The notes: a model not told the origin generated them from the letters alone. 64,000 nt of DNA from Tunturiibacter empetritectus (GCF_014201375.1 NZ_JACHDZ010000005.1:248001-312000), one strand, 5' to 3'; numbered from the stretch's first letter, positions 45,793-55,145 are shown. Made by a program: numbers and translations.

Positions 45793-46233
45793 CTACTCCT
45801 CCAACCGGCCTGCCGTAGCCTCAGCCGTCTCTTCTTCCAGATCGTCCTCGACCCGCAGATAACGACGCATATACCGAAGCGGCTCTTCGGCGGCCGCCAT
45901 CTCCTTCAGGTGATACAGCCACGCATCCTCCCGCGCGCTCCGTCGGGTATACCCCTTGCGCTGCACCGTTCCAATCGACCCATCCTTCATCCTGCGGGTA
46001 AACGACTGCATCGGAACCTGGAAGGTCATCAGCTCTCCCGGCTTCCAGAACGTCGACGCAAACTCATGCGAGAACAGCAGGGCATAATAACGACGCTCCG
46101 CCGCCAGCATCTCCACCGCATGCCGCGCGCTCTGCCACGGCAAACCAAGCTTCCCCACATACCATCTACGAAACTCGAACCCGTTGGTGCGCGCCTGCCC
46201 GACCAGTAACTGAAGCAACTCAACCCGTGTCAT
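45793..46233 (-). CDS. Conserved-looking hypothetical protein
   Basis: 146 residues, charged and helical, no signal peptide or membrane segment. Features: [41 protein letters not shown] and [21 protein letters not shown] C-terminal part (here [12 protein letters not shown]), ending in an acidic tail [11 protein letters not shown]. Codon use matches neighbouring genes, so I believe it is real. I do not recognise the family. Confidence 0.55.
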   Translation of the reverse strand: MTRVELLQLLVGQARTNGFEFRRWYVGKLGLPWQSARHAVEMLAAERRYYALLFSHEFASTFWKPGELMTFQVPMQSFTRRMKDGSIGTVQRKGYTRRSAREDAWLYHLKEMAAAEEPLRYMRRYLRVEDDLEEETAEATAGRLEE

Positions 46234-46281
46234 AAGCCCGTTCCACTTCGAAGAAGAATACCGGCGCCTTCGCCAGTTCCG

Positions 46282-47634
46282 GTGCCCAAAGGGTACAGTC
46301 TGCCGTGTTGTGCGTCCAACTCCGTGTACGCTATCAGAGAAGTTTTCTCAGAATCAGAGTCTGCATCCCAAGCTGCCAACCTCAAACGCTTCGCCGCCCA
46401 CGCCCGGAGAAGAACCATAAAACGCTGCGTCAAGACTCTTAGCCTCCTCCTCGCCCTCACGCTGGCAGCTCCAACCCACTCGCAGTCCTATAACCCTGCC
46501 GCCCACACCGACCCCGTCAACCTCACCCCCCAGGTTCGCGATGCCTTCGCGCACTTCTACGACCTCGACTACGAAGGCGCTCTCTCCCGCTTCGAGGCCG
46601 TTCAGCGCGCCAACCCACAAAGCGTCATCGCCACCGGCAACATCCTGCTCACCCTAGTCTTCCGCGAGCTCTACCGACAGGATCTGCTCGACACCACCTA
46701 CTACGCCCACGACTCCTTCCTTACCTCCAAACGCAACGTCCCCGTCCCCCCACCCATCCGCGACCGCATCGAATCTCTCACCAACTCCGCCGTAGCCCTC
46801 GCCGACCAGCAGATCAAAGCCAATCCCAACGATGCCAACGCCTACTTCGCCCGCGGATACGCCCGCGGCATGCACGCCGCCTTCATCACGCTCGTCGATC
46901 ACAGCTATGTCGCCGCAGCCCGTCAGGGCCTGGCCTCGCGCAACGACAGCGAAGCCACCCTCAAGATTGACCCCGACTACGCCGACGCCAAGATGGCCAT
47001 GGGCATCCAGCAGTTTGCCGTCGCCAGCCTTCCCCGCCTGGTCCGCATGCTCGTAGGCATCGCAGGCGTAGGAGGCAACAAAGAAAAAGGCCTCGACCTC
47101 CTCCGCGAGTCCGCCGCCCACGGCATCGTCACGCCCATCGAGTCCCGCACCGCGCTCTCGCTCTTCCTGCGTCACGACGCCCGCTACGCCGAAGCCATCG
47201 TCGTCCAGAAGGGCCTCGCCGACCAGTATCCTCGCGACTATCTCTTCCGCCTCGAGGTCGCCAACCTCACCAAGGACTCCGGCAATGGACCCGGAGCCAT
47301 CGCCCTCTACAATGCCATCCTCGACGACGCGAAAAAAACCGGCTACTTCATCGAACCCCGCCTCCACATGACCTACTTCGGCCTCGCCGACACCCAGCGT
47401 GGCCAGAACCAGATCGCCGAAGCTGCCCAGAACTACCTCAAGGCCGCCGCTCAACCAACTTGCAGCGATTGGATTCGCCGCCGCGCCCAACTCAACGCCG
47501 GCGAGATGTTCGACCTCCTCCACCAACGCGACGAAGCCACCAAACAGTACGAGCTAGCCTCCGCCGGAGGCGGCGACCAATCCCAATCCGACGCAGCCCA
47601 CCGCTACCTGAAGACCCCCTTCACCGGCAAGTAA
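46282..47634 (+). CDS. Exported tetratricopeptide-like protein
   Basis: 450 residues from a GTG at 46282; another GTG at 46324 is possible. A hydrophobic signal segment (TLSLLLALTLAAPTHSQ) sits at residues ~52-68, unusually far in, and no ATG/GTG/TTG is closer to it. The mature part is helical with TPR features: FAHFYDLDYEGALSRFEAVQ, DANAYFARGYARGMHAAFI, FGLADTQRGQNQIAEAAQNY and NAGEMFDLLHQRDEATKQYE. Probably periplasmic. Function unknown. Confidence 0.7.
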   Translation: MPKGYSLPCCASNSVYAIREVFSESESASQAANLKRFAAHARRRTIKRCVKTLSLLLALTLAAPTHSQSYNPAAHTDPVNLTPQVRDAFAHFYDLDYEGALSRFEAVQRANPQSVIATGNILLTLVFRELYRQDLLDTTYYAHDSFLTSKRNVPVPPPIRDRIESLTNSAVALADQQIKANPNDANAYFARGYARGMHAAFITLVDHSYVAAARQGLASRNDSEATLKIDPDYADAKMAMGIQQFAVASLPRLVRMLVGIAGVGGNKEKGLDLLRESAAHGIVTPIESRTALSLFLRHDARYAEAIVVQKGLADQYPRDYLFRLEVANLTKDSGNGPGAIALYNAILDDAKKTGYFIEPRLHMTYFGLADTQRGQNQIAEAAQNYLKAAAQPTCSDWIRRRAQLNAGEMFDLLHQRDEATKQYELASAGGGDQSQSDAAHRYLKTPFTGK

Positions 47635-47753
47635 ATCCAACCCCAACCCACAAACTGAACCGCTAACCGTCGGGACAAACTGAACTAACAGCACAATCTT
47701 TGCGTATTCAACCTCGAGAGCATATGGCAAAATAGAAGCTCTCGGAGACACTT

Positions 47754-48071
47754 ATGTTCTGCTCCCACTGTGGCAATCAAGTCGATCCCTCCTCCCGCTT
47801 CTGTCCGGCCTGCGGAGCCCCTGCTGCCTCTGCCGCCGCTCCTCCGATGGGCTACTACCCAGCCACCACACAACTCACGCGCCCGCGCACTAACCGCATG
47901 ATCGCAGGCGTCTGCGCAGGCTTCGCCATTCACTACGGGTGGGACCTCAACCTCGTCCGCGTCCTCACCGCGCTCATGATCGTCCTCACCGGCGTCGGCG
48001 CCATCGCCTACATCGCAGCCTGGGTCATCATCCCCGAAGCCCCCTACGCGCTTCCCGCAAAGAGCATCTGA
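47754..48071 (+). CDS. Zinc-ribbon PspC-domain protein
   Basis: 105 residues. Two CxxC pairs (MFCSHCG and RFCPACG) form a zinc ribbon; after a Pro/Ala linker comes a PspC domain, RMIAGVCAGFAIHYGWDLNLVRVLTAL, with one or two membrane helices (VLTGVGAIAYIAAWVIIP). PspC proteins monitor membrane stress. CGGAGA precedes the ATG. The stop lies 2 nt before the lysA start, so the two are likely co-translated. Confidence 0.85.
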   Translation: MFCSHCGNQVDPSSRFCPACGAPAASAAAPPMGYYPATTQLTRPRTNRMIAGVCAGFAIHYGWDLNLVRVLTALMIVLTGVGAIAYIAAWVIIPEAPYALPAKSI

Positions 48072-48073
48072 GT

Positions 48074-49390
48074 TTGTCAAAAAAGATAGCCCCCACTCCG
48101 CCTCCAATCGAGGCCAATCCACGCCCCTTCGCCTACCGCAATCGCCTCCTCCACTGCGACGGAGCCGACCTCGCCGCGCTAGCCGCCGAACACGGCACAC
48201 CGCTTTACGTCTACTCGGCCCGGCAGATCTCCCACCGCCTCCAGCTCTTCAAAGACGCCTTCGCCCCCCGCCCCCACACCATCTGCTACGCCGTCAAAGC
48301 GAACTCCTCGCTCGCCATCCTGCGTCTCCTCGCCAAACAGGGAGCAGGCTTCGACATCGTCTCCGGCGGCGAACTCGAGCGCGTCCGCAAAGCTCATAAG
48401 CCAGCCCTCAAAAAAGTAGTCTTCTCCGGCGTAGGCAAACAAACATGGGAGATCGACGCCGCCCTCGAAGCCGACATCCTCCTCTTCAACGTAGAGTCCG
48501 AAGCCGAACTCCATCTCCTCGCCGCCCGCGCCGAAGCCCTCGGCAAAGTCGCCCGCTTCGCCCTTCGCGTCAACCCCGACGTCTTCGCCGAAACCCACCC
48601 CTACATCTCCACCGGCCTCAACGAGCACAAGTTCGGCATCGACATCAAAGCCGCCCGAGCCATCTACCGCAAAGCCGCAAAGTCCAGGTGGCTCGACCCC
48701 GCCGGCGTCTCCGTCCACATCGGCTCGCAGATCCGCAAAGTAGATCCCTTCGCCGCAGCCCTCACCCGCGTCACCAGCCTCATCGCCGACCTGCGCCGCG
48801 ACGGCCACAACATCCGCTACGTCGACGCAGGCGGCGGCCTAGGCATCGACTACGGCCCACGCGCCTCAACTTCAGCCGCATTCGATCCGGCAAAACAAGT
48901 AGCCAAATACGCCGCCGCTCTCACCAAAGGTCTCGGCACCGAACCCGCCCATCTCCTCCTCGAGCCCGGTCGCTTCATCATCGCGCAGGCAGGCGCTCTC
49001 CTCACCCGCGTCCTCTACGTAAAAAAGAACGGCACAAAGACCTTCGTCATCACCGACGCCGGCATGAACGACCTCATCCGCCCCGCTCTCTACCACGCCC
49101 ACCACGAGATCATCCCCATCAAACAGCCAGCAGGGAAGTCAACCCTCACGGCCGACATCGTAGGCCCCGTCTGCGAGTCCGGAGACTTCTTCGCCCGCGA
49201 CCGCATCCTGCCTCCAGTCAAACCGAACGACCTCATCCTTCTCCTTGACGCCGGAGCCTACGGCATGTCCCAGACCTCTAACTACAACTCCCGCCCCCGC
49301 CCAGCCGAACTTCTCATCGAAGGAGACATCACCCGCATCATCCGCCGCCGCGAAACCATGCGCGACCTGCTGGCCCCCGAGATCCTCTAA
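48074..49390 (+). CDS. lysA: Diaminopimelate decarboxylase
   Basis: 438 residues; PLP-dependent last step of lysine synthesis. The PLP Lys is in ICYAVKANSS; further marks are FDIVSGGELERV, GLNEHKFGID, VHIGSQI, YVDAGGGLGIDY (phosphate loop), LEPGRFIIAQAG, VCESGDFFARDR (catalytic Cys from the other subunit) and GAYGMSQTSNYNSRPRPAELL. I place the start at the TTG at 48074, 3 nt after the PspC stop, since upstream sequence in this frame is PspC antisense-like nonsense. Confidence 0.95.
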   Translation: MSKKIAPTPPPIEANPRPFAYRNRLLHCDGADLAALAAEHGTPLYVYSARQISHRLQLFKDAFAPRPHTICYAVKANSSLAILRLLAKQGAGFDIVSGGELERVRKAHKPALKKVVFSGVGKQTWEIDAALEADILLFNVESEAELHLLAARAEALGKVARFALRVNPDVFAETHPYISTGLNEHKFGIDIKAARAIYRKAAKSRWLDPAGVSVHIGSQIRKVDPFAAALTRVTSLIADLRRDGHNIRYVDAGGGLGIDYGPRASTSAAFDPAKQVAKYAAALTKGLGTEPAHLLLEPGRFIIAQAGALLTRVLYVKKNGTKTFVITDAGMNDLIRPALYHAHHEIIPIKQPAGKSTLTADIVGPVCESGDFFARDRILPPVKPNDLILLLDAGAYGMSQTSNYNSRPRPAELLIEGDITRIIRRRETMRDLLAPEIL

Positions 49391-49445
49391 GCCCCACTCA
49401 TGCGCACATTAGAAAGGCCGCCCGAAGGCGACCTCTCCGTTCTGA

Positions 49446-49467
49446 CACTTGCTATTTACAGCAAGTG
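49446..49467 (-). terminator. 8-bp hairpin over the end of the Cys-pair peptide gene
   Basis: CACTTGCT and AGCAAGTG pair perfectly with a 6-nt loop. No T-run follows, so it may protect or structure the mRNA end rather than terminate. Confidence 0.4.
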
Positions 49468-49580
49468 CCGCCATCACAACACGCTGGGTCTCCGCAGCAC
49501 GCGTTAACGGTTGCGGCGGAAGCCGACAGAGACAAGAGCATAACTGCTGCAAAGACCAACGATAGGACTTTGATTTTCAT
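49452..49580 (-). CDS. 42-residue secreted cysteine-pair peptide
   Basis: A small gene with a perfect ribosome-binding site (AAAGGAG, 6 nt before the ATG at 49580). It encodes a signal peptide (MKIKVLSLVFAAVMLLSLSA) and a short mature part with three Cys pairs spaced by four residues: CC-GDPA-CC-DGGT-CC-K. The regular CC-x4-CC-x4-CC points to metal (copper, zinc) binding or a disulfide-laced peptide. An 8-bp hairpin overlaps the stop codon. It lies 88 nt downstream of another secreted Cys-rich gene on the same strand. I know no family for it. Confidence 0.7.
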   Translation of the reverse strand: MKIKVLSLVFAAVMLLSLSASAATVNACCGDPACCDGGTCCK

Positions 49581-49668
49581 AAAATCTCCTTTAGGTTTTG
49601 GGCAAAAGAAACGGCACGACCATAGATAAGAACGGGCCGTGAAATGCGCGCCAGTCTAGAGAATCTCT

Positions 49669-50028
49669 CTAAATTCGCAGATCGTCCTTAAGCTGAAAAA
49701 CGGTCGGATGATAGCGCAAGCCTTGAGTAAGCTCGTGTAGAGCTACGTGGAGTTGAAGGGCCGGCCTGGTGAGGTAAACAAACTCAGAGCGTGGTGTGAA
49801 ACGGACTTCCTCCGATTTGCTCTCTTGCTTTTCCGCGTATGTGACGGGCGCCCCACACGCCGGACAAGATACAGGCGCGTTGTTCACTGGTAGTGGGCAG
49901 CAAGGAGAGTGGTCCGGCTGACATAGCGGAAACTTTGCAGAGAGATGCTCGGCAAAGGATGCGCTCGTGATCCAAAGGCATGCCAGGAGAAGCGCAAACA
50001 TTCGACGAAGATGCCTACTCGGACTCAC
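49669..50028 (-). CDS. Small secreted Cys-rich protein
   Basis: 119 residues. MSPSRHLRRMFALLLACLWITSASFA is a signal peptide. The mature part starts with six Cys in ~30 residues: CQPDHSPCCPLP, then CPACGAP (a CxxC), followed by an Arg/Leu-rich C-terminus without Cys. CPACG may hold zinc or copper. The GTG at 50028 has TACAGT six nt upstream; an internal ATG at 50001 would shorten the signal peptide. It precedes the 42-residue Cys-pair peptide; together they look like a small envelope metal- or redox-related unit. No family recognised. Confidence 0.65.
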   Translation of the reverse strand: MSPSRHLRRMFALLLACLWITSASFAEHLSAKFPLCQPDHSPCCPLPVNNAPVSCPACGAPVTYAEKQESKSEEVRFTPRSEFVYLTRPALQLHVALHELTQGLRYHPTVFQLKDDLRI

Positions 50029-50040
50029 AGATTAACTGTA
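50029..50040 (-). promoter_or_regulatory. Candidate leaderless -10 element for the Cys-rich protein gene
   Basis: Minus-strand TACAGT (complement of 50035-50040) ends six nt before the GTG at 50028. Confidence 0.4.
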
Positions 50041-50147
50041 CCCCATTCTTTCGTTGCTCGCATGTTCTTGGGCAGCCCTATGATGGCGCTCCCAAGGCAA
50101 GGAAACGATCTTTCGGAATTGCTTTTTTTGCTCTTACCATCCACTCC

Positions 50148-51116
50148 TCATCTCGACGCAATAATCGATTGCCGCACCGCAGCCAGTGGCGCCTTCGCGT
50201 CAAACACCACCCCATTATTCGGACCGGCGCTCACGCCCAACTCTTTCCACAGTGCCGAAAGGTCCACCGGCACCGGCTTTTCACTCCACTTCGCATACAT
50301 ATTGGTCAAAACAGTAGTCCCCGTAGCCCGATCCCCAATCTGCAACACACGCGACAGCGGCCAGTCCTTATCGATCCCGCCCCCGCTCTCCACCACCGCA
50401 CGCAACGCATCCTTCAGCCCCTTCCGGTCATTCGTCTCACGCCGAATCGACACATCCGCCATCAAACAGAACATAGCCCCACCCCAGTACGTCCGTCCCC
50501 ATGTCTGTGTCTCATTCAACCCGCGATCACCGCGCTCCGGCTCGCCGTTATGCATCTCGTGCAAAAACTCCGCCCACACCCTTTCCTCGGTCAACCTGCC
50601 CGTCCCCGCACGCGCAATCGGTTCGATGTACGTCGCCAGCCCCTCCTCCATCCAATGCTGATCGTCCGGAAGATCCGGCAACGCAGTATGCACAAGCTCA
50701 TGCGTCATCACCCAGTCATCCTTCAGGTCGTCTTTCGTCGCATGCTGCGCGAGCCGAATCCGCGTCACAGCAGGGAAGCCGCCCATCCCGCCCCACGTAG
50801 TCCCGTGAATCGAATCGGAGTCGCCTGCAATCGGTTCAATCACCACCCGAGCCCGCGCTACCGGAAACCTGCCGTAGTACACCGCAACCGAATGCGCCGA
50901 AGCCTGCACCCACGAGATAACGTCCGAGTGCGACAGATCAAGACCTCCCGCCGCAAAGTCGACCTGAATCGTGCCCCCGCCCTCCACAAAGCTCTGCGAA
51001 GCAACGATCTGCTCCCCTCTCCAGTGTCGGCCTTGCGCACAACCCACACAGCAAGGCCAGAGAAGCGTCAGGCACGCGAACATCAGCACAGTAGTCCGTC
51101 CCCACAAACATCTCAT
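50148..51116 (-). CDS. Exported peptidase-MA-like zinc metalloprotease
   Basis: 322 residues. Signal peptide to about CVGCAQG; the Cys could be a lipidation site. MTHELVHTALPDLPDDQHWMEEGLATY gives, in pieces, HELVH (His139, Glu140, His143) and Glu158, the HExxH...E of gluzincins of the peptidase-MA type. The C-terminal part (AMFCLMADVSIRRETNDRKG) is helical. Substrate unknown. It lies about 120 nt upstream of the Cys-rich genes, on the same strand, but a joint transcript is not proven. Confidence 0.82.
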   Translation of the reverse strand: MRCLWGRTTVLMFACLTLLWPCCVGCAQGRHWRGEQIVASQSFVEGGGTIQVDFAAGGLDLSHSDVISWVQASAHSVAVYYGRFPVARARVVIEPIAGDSDSIHGTTWGGMGGFPAVTRIRLAQHATKDDLKDDWVMTHELVHTALPDLPDDQHWMEEGLATYIEPIARAGTGRLTEERVWAEFLHEMHNGEPERGDRGLNETQTWGRTYWGGAMFCLMADVSIRRETNDRKGLKDALRAVVESGGGIDKDWPLSRVLQIGDRATGTTVLTNMYAKWSEKPVPVDLSALWKELGVSAGPNNGVVFDAKAPLAAVRQSIIASR

Positions 51117-51294
51117 TCCAACCTCGAACCGGACTCTGCCCGATCGCCCAATCTCCTAATAGGACTCGCCCGCAGCCGAAACAGTTACACCACCCGGCAA
51201 CAGGCGCTTGATCTCCCCAACATGCTAAAATCGCAAGGTCGCGCAAGCCCGCAACCGATCGTAGGCACACGCAAAATCAACACCGAGGTAGTCC

Positions 51295-52044
51295 ATGTCC
51301 GGCCACTCAAAATGGGCGACAATTAAGCATAAAAAGGGCGCAACAGACGCCAAACGCGGCAAGATCTTCACCCGCCTCATCAAGGAAATCACCATCGCCG
51401 CCAAGACCGGCGGAGGAGATCCCGACGGCAATCCCCGCCTTCGTGGCGCTATCGCCGCTGCTAAAGCCGAGAACATGCCCGCCGACAACATCAAGCGCGC
51501 CATCCAGCGCGGTACCGGTGAACTCGAAGGCGTTAGCTATGAAGAGATCACCTACGAGGGCTACGGCCCCGGCGGCGTAGCCGTCATCGTCGACGTCCTC
51601 ACCGATAATAAAAACCGCGCCGTAAGCGAGATCCGCCACGCCTTCTCAAAGAACGGTGGAAACTTGGGCGAATCCAACTCCGTCTCATGGATGTTCAGCA
51701 AGAAGGGCGTCGTCACCATCGCCAAATCAGCCGCAGGCGAAGACAAACTCACCGAGATCGTCCTCGACGCAGGTGCCGAAGACCTCTCCGACGAAGGCGA
51801 AAACTGGGAGGTCCTCACCGACCCTAAAGACTTCGAGGCTGTCACCGAAGCCCTCAAGGCCGCAAAGATCACCCCCGAACACGCCGAGGTCACCAAGATC
51901 GCCTCAACCTATACCAAACTGGAAGGCACACAAGCCAACGCCATGATCCGCCTCCTCGAGACCATCGAAGACCTGGACGACACGCAAAACGTCTACTCCA
52001 ACTTCGACTTCGACGAAGCTGCAGTCGCCAACGCCAGCCATTGA
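51295..52044 (+). CDS. yebC: YebC/PmpR-family regulator / translation factor
   Basis: 249 residues, usual length. [21 protein letters not shown] and [20 protein letters not shown] at the N-terminus, [35 protein letters not shown] and [18 protein letters not shown] are diagnostic. Family members act as transcription regulators, and recent work ties them to relief of ribosome stalling. A TAAAAT ~70 nt upstream may be its promoter. A terminator follows. Confidence 0.96.
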   Translation: MSGHSKWATIKHKKGATDAKRGKIFTRLIKEITIAAKTGGGDPDGNPRLRGAIAAAKAENMPADNIKRAIQRGTGELEGVSYEEITYEGYGPGGVAVIVDVLTDNKNRAVSEIRHAFSKNGGNLGESNSVSWMFSKKGVVTIAKSAAGEDKLTEIVLDAGAEDLSDEGENWEVLTDPKDFEAVTEALKAAKITPEHAEVTKIASTYTKLEGTQANAMIRLLETIEDLDDTQNVYSNFDFDEAAVANASH

Positions 52045-52070
52045 TCGAAAACGGCAGCTAAGCCCCAAAC

Positions 52071-52095
52071 GGCCGCCGTGCACCGGCGGCCTTCT
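52071..52095 (+). terminator. Intrinsic terminator after yebC
   Basis: GGCCGCCG-tgcac-CGGCGGCC followed by TTCTTCT, 27 nt after the stop codon. Confidence 0.75.
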
Positions 52096-52137
52096 TCTGC
52101 AAGCGGCCTTCCTCTGCAACCAACCTCGGAGACCTAA

Positions 52138-52887
52138 GTGATCAAGCAACTCGCACGCCTTGGAGCGACCGCCCTCTGGACCCTCGCCCTCCTGCTCGCA
52201 GTCACCCGACCCTCCTCCGCCCAGGCAATCGTCAGCAACGAGAACAATCCCTTTCTCGATCCCAAAGGCCACCAGCCCCTCGAGATCGGAGCCATCGTGC
52301 AAGGCGGTTTCGGCCTCACCGAAAACCGCAACGACTTCAAGTTCATCATGGCAGGAGTTCACGCCGGCAAGGTCCTCACCGGCAACATGGGCCACGGCCC
52401 CCTGCGCGGCAACTTCGAGTACGCCGTCGAAGCCTTCCCCTTCTGGCAGTCATACACGCCGAAGTTCGAGCGCCCCTTCTGCACCAACCCACCCGGAACC
52501 CCGGCCCAGTGCACGCCCTTCTACACGGTCGGCGGCACCTTCACCGGAGCCTCCGTCACCCCGATCATCCTCCGTTGGAACGTCCTCGGCACCAAGAGAT
52601 TCTCCTTCTGGGGGCAGGCAGCAGGCGGTCTCGTCTGGACAAACCACAAGTACCCAGCCTTCGGCGGACCACCCTACAACTCCCAGAACGACGGCAAGTA
52701 CGCCGACGCCAGCGTCTTCAACTTCACCCCGCAGGGCGGCGTCGGCCTCCACTACTTCCTCCGTGCCCGCCGCTCCATCGACTTCAGCGCCAACGGCGTC
52801 CACATCTCCAGCGCCTCCCTCGGAGACCGCAACCCCGGCGTCAACGCCAGCGTCCAGTTCTCCCTTGGCTACACCTGGTGGAAGTAA
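52138..52887 (+). CDS. PagL-like acyloxyacyl hydrolase (lipid A deacylase family)
   Basis: 249 residues from a GTG at 52138. Signal peptide ending RPSSAQA. The remainder is beta-rich and ends in Trp-Trp-Lys, as expected for an outer-membrane barrel. SANGVHISSASLGDRNPGVNASVQFSLGY matches, in pieces, the PagL active-site region (His and Ser two residues apart, then NPG). Would cut ester-linked 3-O acyl chains from lipid A. It has an N-terminal linker longer than short PagL proteins. Activity is inferred from motif only. Confidence 0.72.
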   Translation: MIKQLARLGATALWTLALLLAVTRPSSAQAIVSNENNPFLDPKGHQPLEIGAIVQGGFGLTENRNDFKFIMAGVHAGKVLTGNMGHGPLRGNFEYAVEAFPFWQSYTPKFERPFCTNPPGTPAQCTPFYTVGGTFTGASVTPIILRWNVLGTKRFSFWGQAAGGLVWTNHKYPAFGGPPYNSQNDGKYADASVFNFTPQGGVGLHYFLRARRSIDFSANGVHISSASLGDRNPGVNASVQFSLGYTWWK

Positions 52888-53008
52888 GCAGGGAGCAGGG
52901 TGCAGGGCTTAGGGTGTAGAAAATCGAAATGTCTCTCTCAACTCGAAATCGCAACCGTCCAGGCAGATCTGCCCAAGCCCTATGCCCTAACCCCTGAGCC
53001 CCGCCTTT

Positions 53009-53929
53009 ATGAACCCAGAAGCCATCATCGAGTGCGTCCCCAACTTCTCTGAAGGCACCGACGCCGCCAAGGTCGAGCAGATCGTCGCCGCCACCGAGGT
53101 CGAAGGCGTGCGCCTGCTCGACTGGTCCCTCGACACCGCTCACAACCGCTCCGTCGTCACCCTCGCCGGCTCGCCCACCGGCATCGTCGAAGCCGCCGTC
53201 CGCGCCGCTGGCAAAGCCGCCGAGCTCATCAACCTCACCACCCAGAACGGCGTCCACCCCCGCATCGGCGCCGCAGACGTCATCCCCTTCATCCCCGTGA
53301 GCGGAGCCTCCCTAGCCGACTGCGCCGTCCTCGCCCGCCAGGCTGGCCTCCTCATCTGGCGCCGCTACGGCGTCCCCGTCTACTTCTACGGAGCCGCCGC
53401 CGCCCGCCCCGACCGCGTCCTCCTCGAAGACGTCCGCCGCGGCCAGTTCGAGGGCCTCCGCGACGCCGCCCTCCGCGACGCCACCCGCCGCCCCGACATC
53501 GGCGGCCCCGAGCTCCACGCCACCGCCGGAGCCTCCGCAGTAGGTGCCCGCAGCTTCCTCATCGCCTACAACATCCACCTCCAGCAGCCCGACATCGCCG
53601 CCGCCCGCGCCATCGCCCGCGACATCCGCGCCGCCAACGGCGGCCTCCACGGCGTCAAAGCCATCGGCGTCCTCGCCAACGGCCGCGCCCAGGTCAGCAT
53701 GAACGTCACCGACTTCCGCATCACCCCCATGCACCACGTCCACGCCACCGTCCAGCATCTAGCCCAACGCCACGGCGTCCTTATCGAAGACGCCGAGCTC
53801 ATCGGCCTCATTCCCCAGGCCGCCTATGAGCCCGATTCCGATTGGGTACGTCAAATCACTGGCTTCGATCCCGACGGCAAGGTGCTCGAGCGCAGACTCC
53901 ACGCCCCCATCGCGTGGCCGCAGCATTAG
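53009..53929 (+). CDS. ftcD: Glutamate formimidoyltransferase
   Basis: 306 residues: only the formiminotransferase part of FtcD, no cyclodeaminase. Transfers the formimino group from formiminoglutamate to tetrahydrofolate in histidine breakdown. ECVPNFSEG at the start, LDWSLDTAHNRSVVTLAG, NGVHPRIGAADVIPFIP with the catalytic His, RSFLIAYNIHL and the C-terminal QVSMNVTDFRITPMHHVH are typical. No hut genes are adjacent. The ATG at 53009 lacks a clear ribosome-binding site. Confidence 0.93.
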   Translation: MNPEAIIECVPNFSEGTDAAKVEQIVAATEVEGVRLLDWSLDTAHNRSVVTLAGSPTGIVEAAVRAAGKAAELINLTTQNGVHPRIGAADVIPFIPVSGASLADCAVLARQAGLLIWRRYGVPVYFYGAAAARPDRVLLEDVRRGQFEGLRDAALRDATRRPDIGGPELHATAGASAVGARSFLIAYNIHLQQPDIAAARAIARDIRAANGGLHGVKAIGVLANGRAQVSMNVTDFRITPMHHVHATVQHLAQRHGVLIEDAELIGLIPQAAYEPDSDWVRQITGFDPDGKVLERRLHAPIAWPQH

Positions 53930-54076
53930 AGCCGCCAAAGCCACCCCATCTAACACGAAAGTAGCAAGCTTGCTAACAGAAACCTCACCCATACAGTCTT
54001 GCAACCAGCGCGTATTCACGGAACAATGGTGGTATTGCAGCTACACTGCCAGTAGCTCAAGGAGTAAAGGAAACAA

Positions 54077-55048
54077 ATGAACACAGCCAAACGCAACCTC
54101 TTCACCACCGCCGTCGTCATTGCAACCATGACAGCGACCATGATGGCCCCCAACTTCGCCTCCGCCGCCCAGCTCTCCAGCGACGCCAAGTCCGCCACCC
54201 CCAAGGAAGTTCAGCAGCTCATCGTCGTCGACTATCGCGCCATGCAGAACTCCCCCGCCGCCATGGACCTCAAAGACCGCGTCCTCCCGCCTGAGCTCAA
54301 GCGCCTCGAGACCGCCCTCAAGAGCTCCGGCCTCAAAGTCGACCAGGATGCCGACGTCCTCGCCTTCGCCGCCTTCCGCGACCAGAAGGGTGACGGAACC
54401 CGCATCGTAGGCATCGCCCAGGGCCAGTTCCACACCCGCGAGGTCATGGCCAACTTCACGAAGAACAAGGTCAAGCCCACCATGATCCGCAACAACAGCG
54501 TCTATCCCATGGGCGCCAACGGCATGAGCGTCGTCTTCCTTAACCAGACCACCATGGTCTTCGGCGACAAGGACGCCGTCAGGGAAGCGATGGACGCCCG
54601 CGACGGCATCACCTCCAACTTCCTCTCCAACGGCGACATGGTCAACGAGATGAACGTCGTTGACACCAAAGCCGTCTGGAGCCTGCTCGACGCCAAGGGC
54701 ACCCAGACCATGATGAAGAGCGTCCTCGGCGACGCCGCACAACTCGCCGACTACGACACCGTCAAGAACCGCATGAAGAGCAGCCGCTACACCATGGACT
54801 TCCAGAACGGCGTCAAGTTCGATATGGCTGTCGTCATGTCCGACACCATCACCGCGGCAACCGCAGCCACTCTCATGAAGGGGGTTTCCATCCTGAAGAA
54901 AAACTCCGGCACCCCGCTCGAGAAATCCGCTCTCGATCAGACCACCATCGACTCCAACGCCGGCACCCTGACCGTCGACTACTCCTCCTCCGACAGTCAG
55001 TTCGCCAGCCTCCTCACCTCGCCACTCTTTCAGTCAGTAGTCAAATAA
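54077..55048 (+). CDS. Exported hypothetical protein
   Basis: 323 residues. Signal peptide to about NFASAAQ. The rest alternates strands and helices: PKEVQQLIVVDYRAMQNSPAA, VLAFAAFRDQKGDGTRIVGI, VFGDKDAVREAMDARDGI, VKFDMAVVMSDTITAATAAT. No catalytic motif is visible. AAGGAG precedes the ATG, and a strong terminator follows, so it is a single-gene unit. I believe related proteins are found in other acidobacteria, but I know no function. Confidence 0.7.
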   Translation: MNTAKRNLFTTAVVIATMTATMMAPNFASAAQLSSDAKSATPKEVQQLIVVDYRAMQNSPAAMDLKDRVLPPELKRLETALKSSGLKVDQDADVLAFAAFRDQKGDGTRIVGIAQGQFHTREVMANFTKNKVKPTMIRNNSVYPMGANGMSVVFLNQTTMVFGDKDAVREAMDARDGITSNFLSNGDMVNEMNVVDTKAVWSLLDAKGTQTMMKSVLGDAAQLADYDTVKNRMKSSRYTMDFQNGVKFDMAVVMSDTITAATAATLMKGVSILKKNSGTPLEKSALDQTTIDSNAGTLTVDYSSSDSQFASLLTSPLFQSVVK

Positions 55049-55074
55049 GTTCGCCAACCAAGAAGCAACAAAGT

Positions 55075-55103
55075 CTGACCCTCCCTTTACCGCGGAGGGT
55101 CAG
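55075..55103 (+). terminator. Intrinsic terminator
   Basis: CTGACCCTCC-ctttaccgc-GGAGGGTCAG followed by TTCTCTT, 26 nt after the stop at 55048. Confidence 0.8.
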
Positions 55104-55145
55104 TTCTCTTAAAGAACTTTCAGAGAGAGAGCGATGCCCGGGTGC

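Noticed and set aside
50501..50800. Forward open frames over the metalloprotease gene
   Set aside because: They are shadows; the reverse strand has an intact HExxH protease with a signal peptide.
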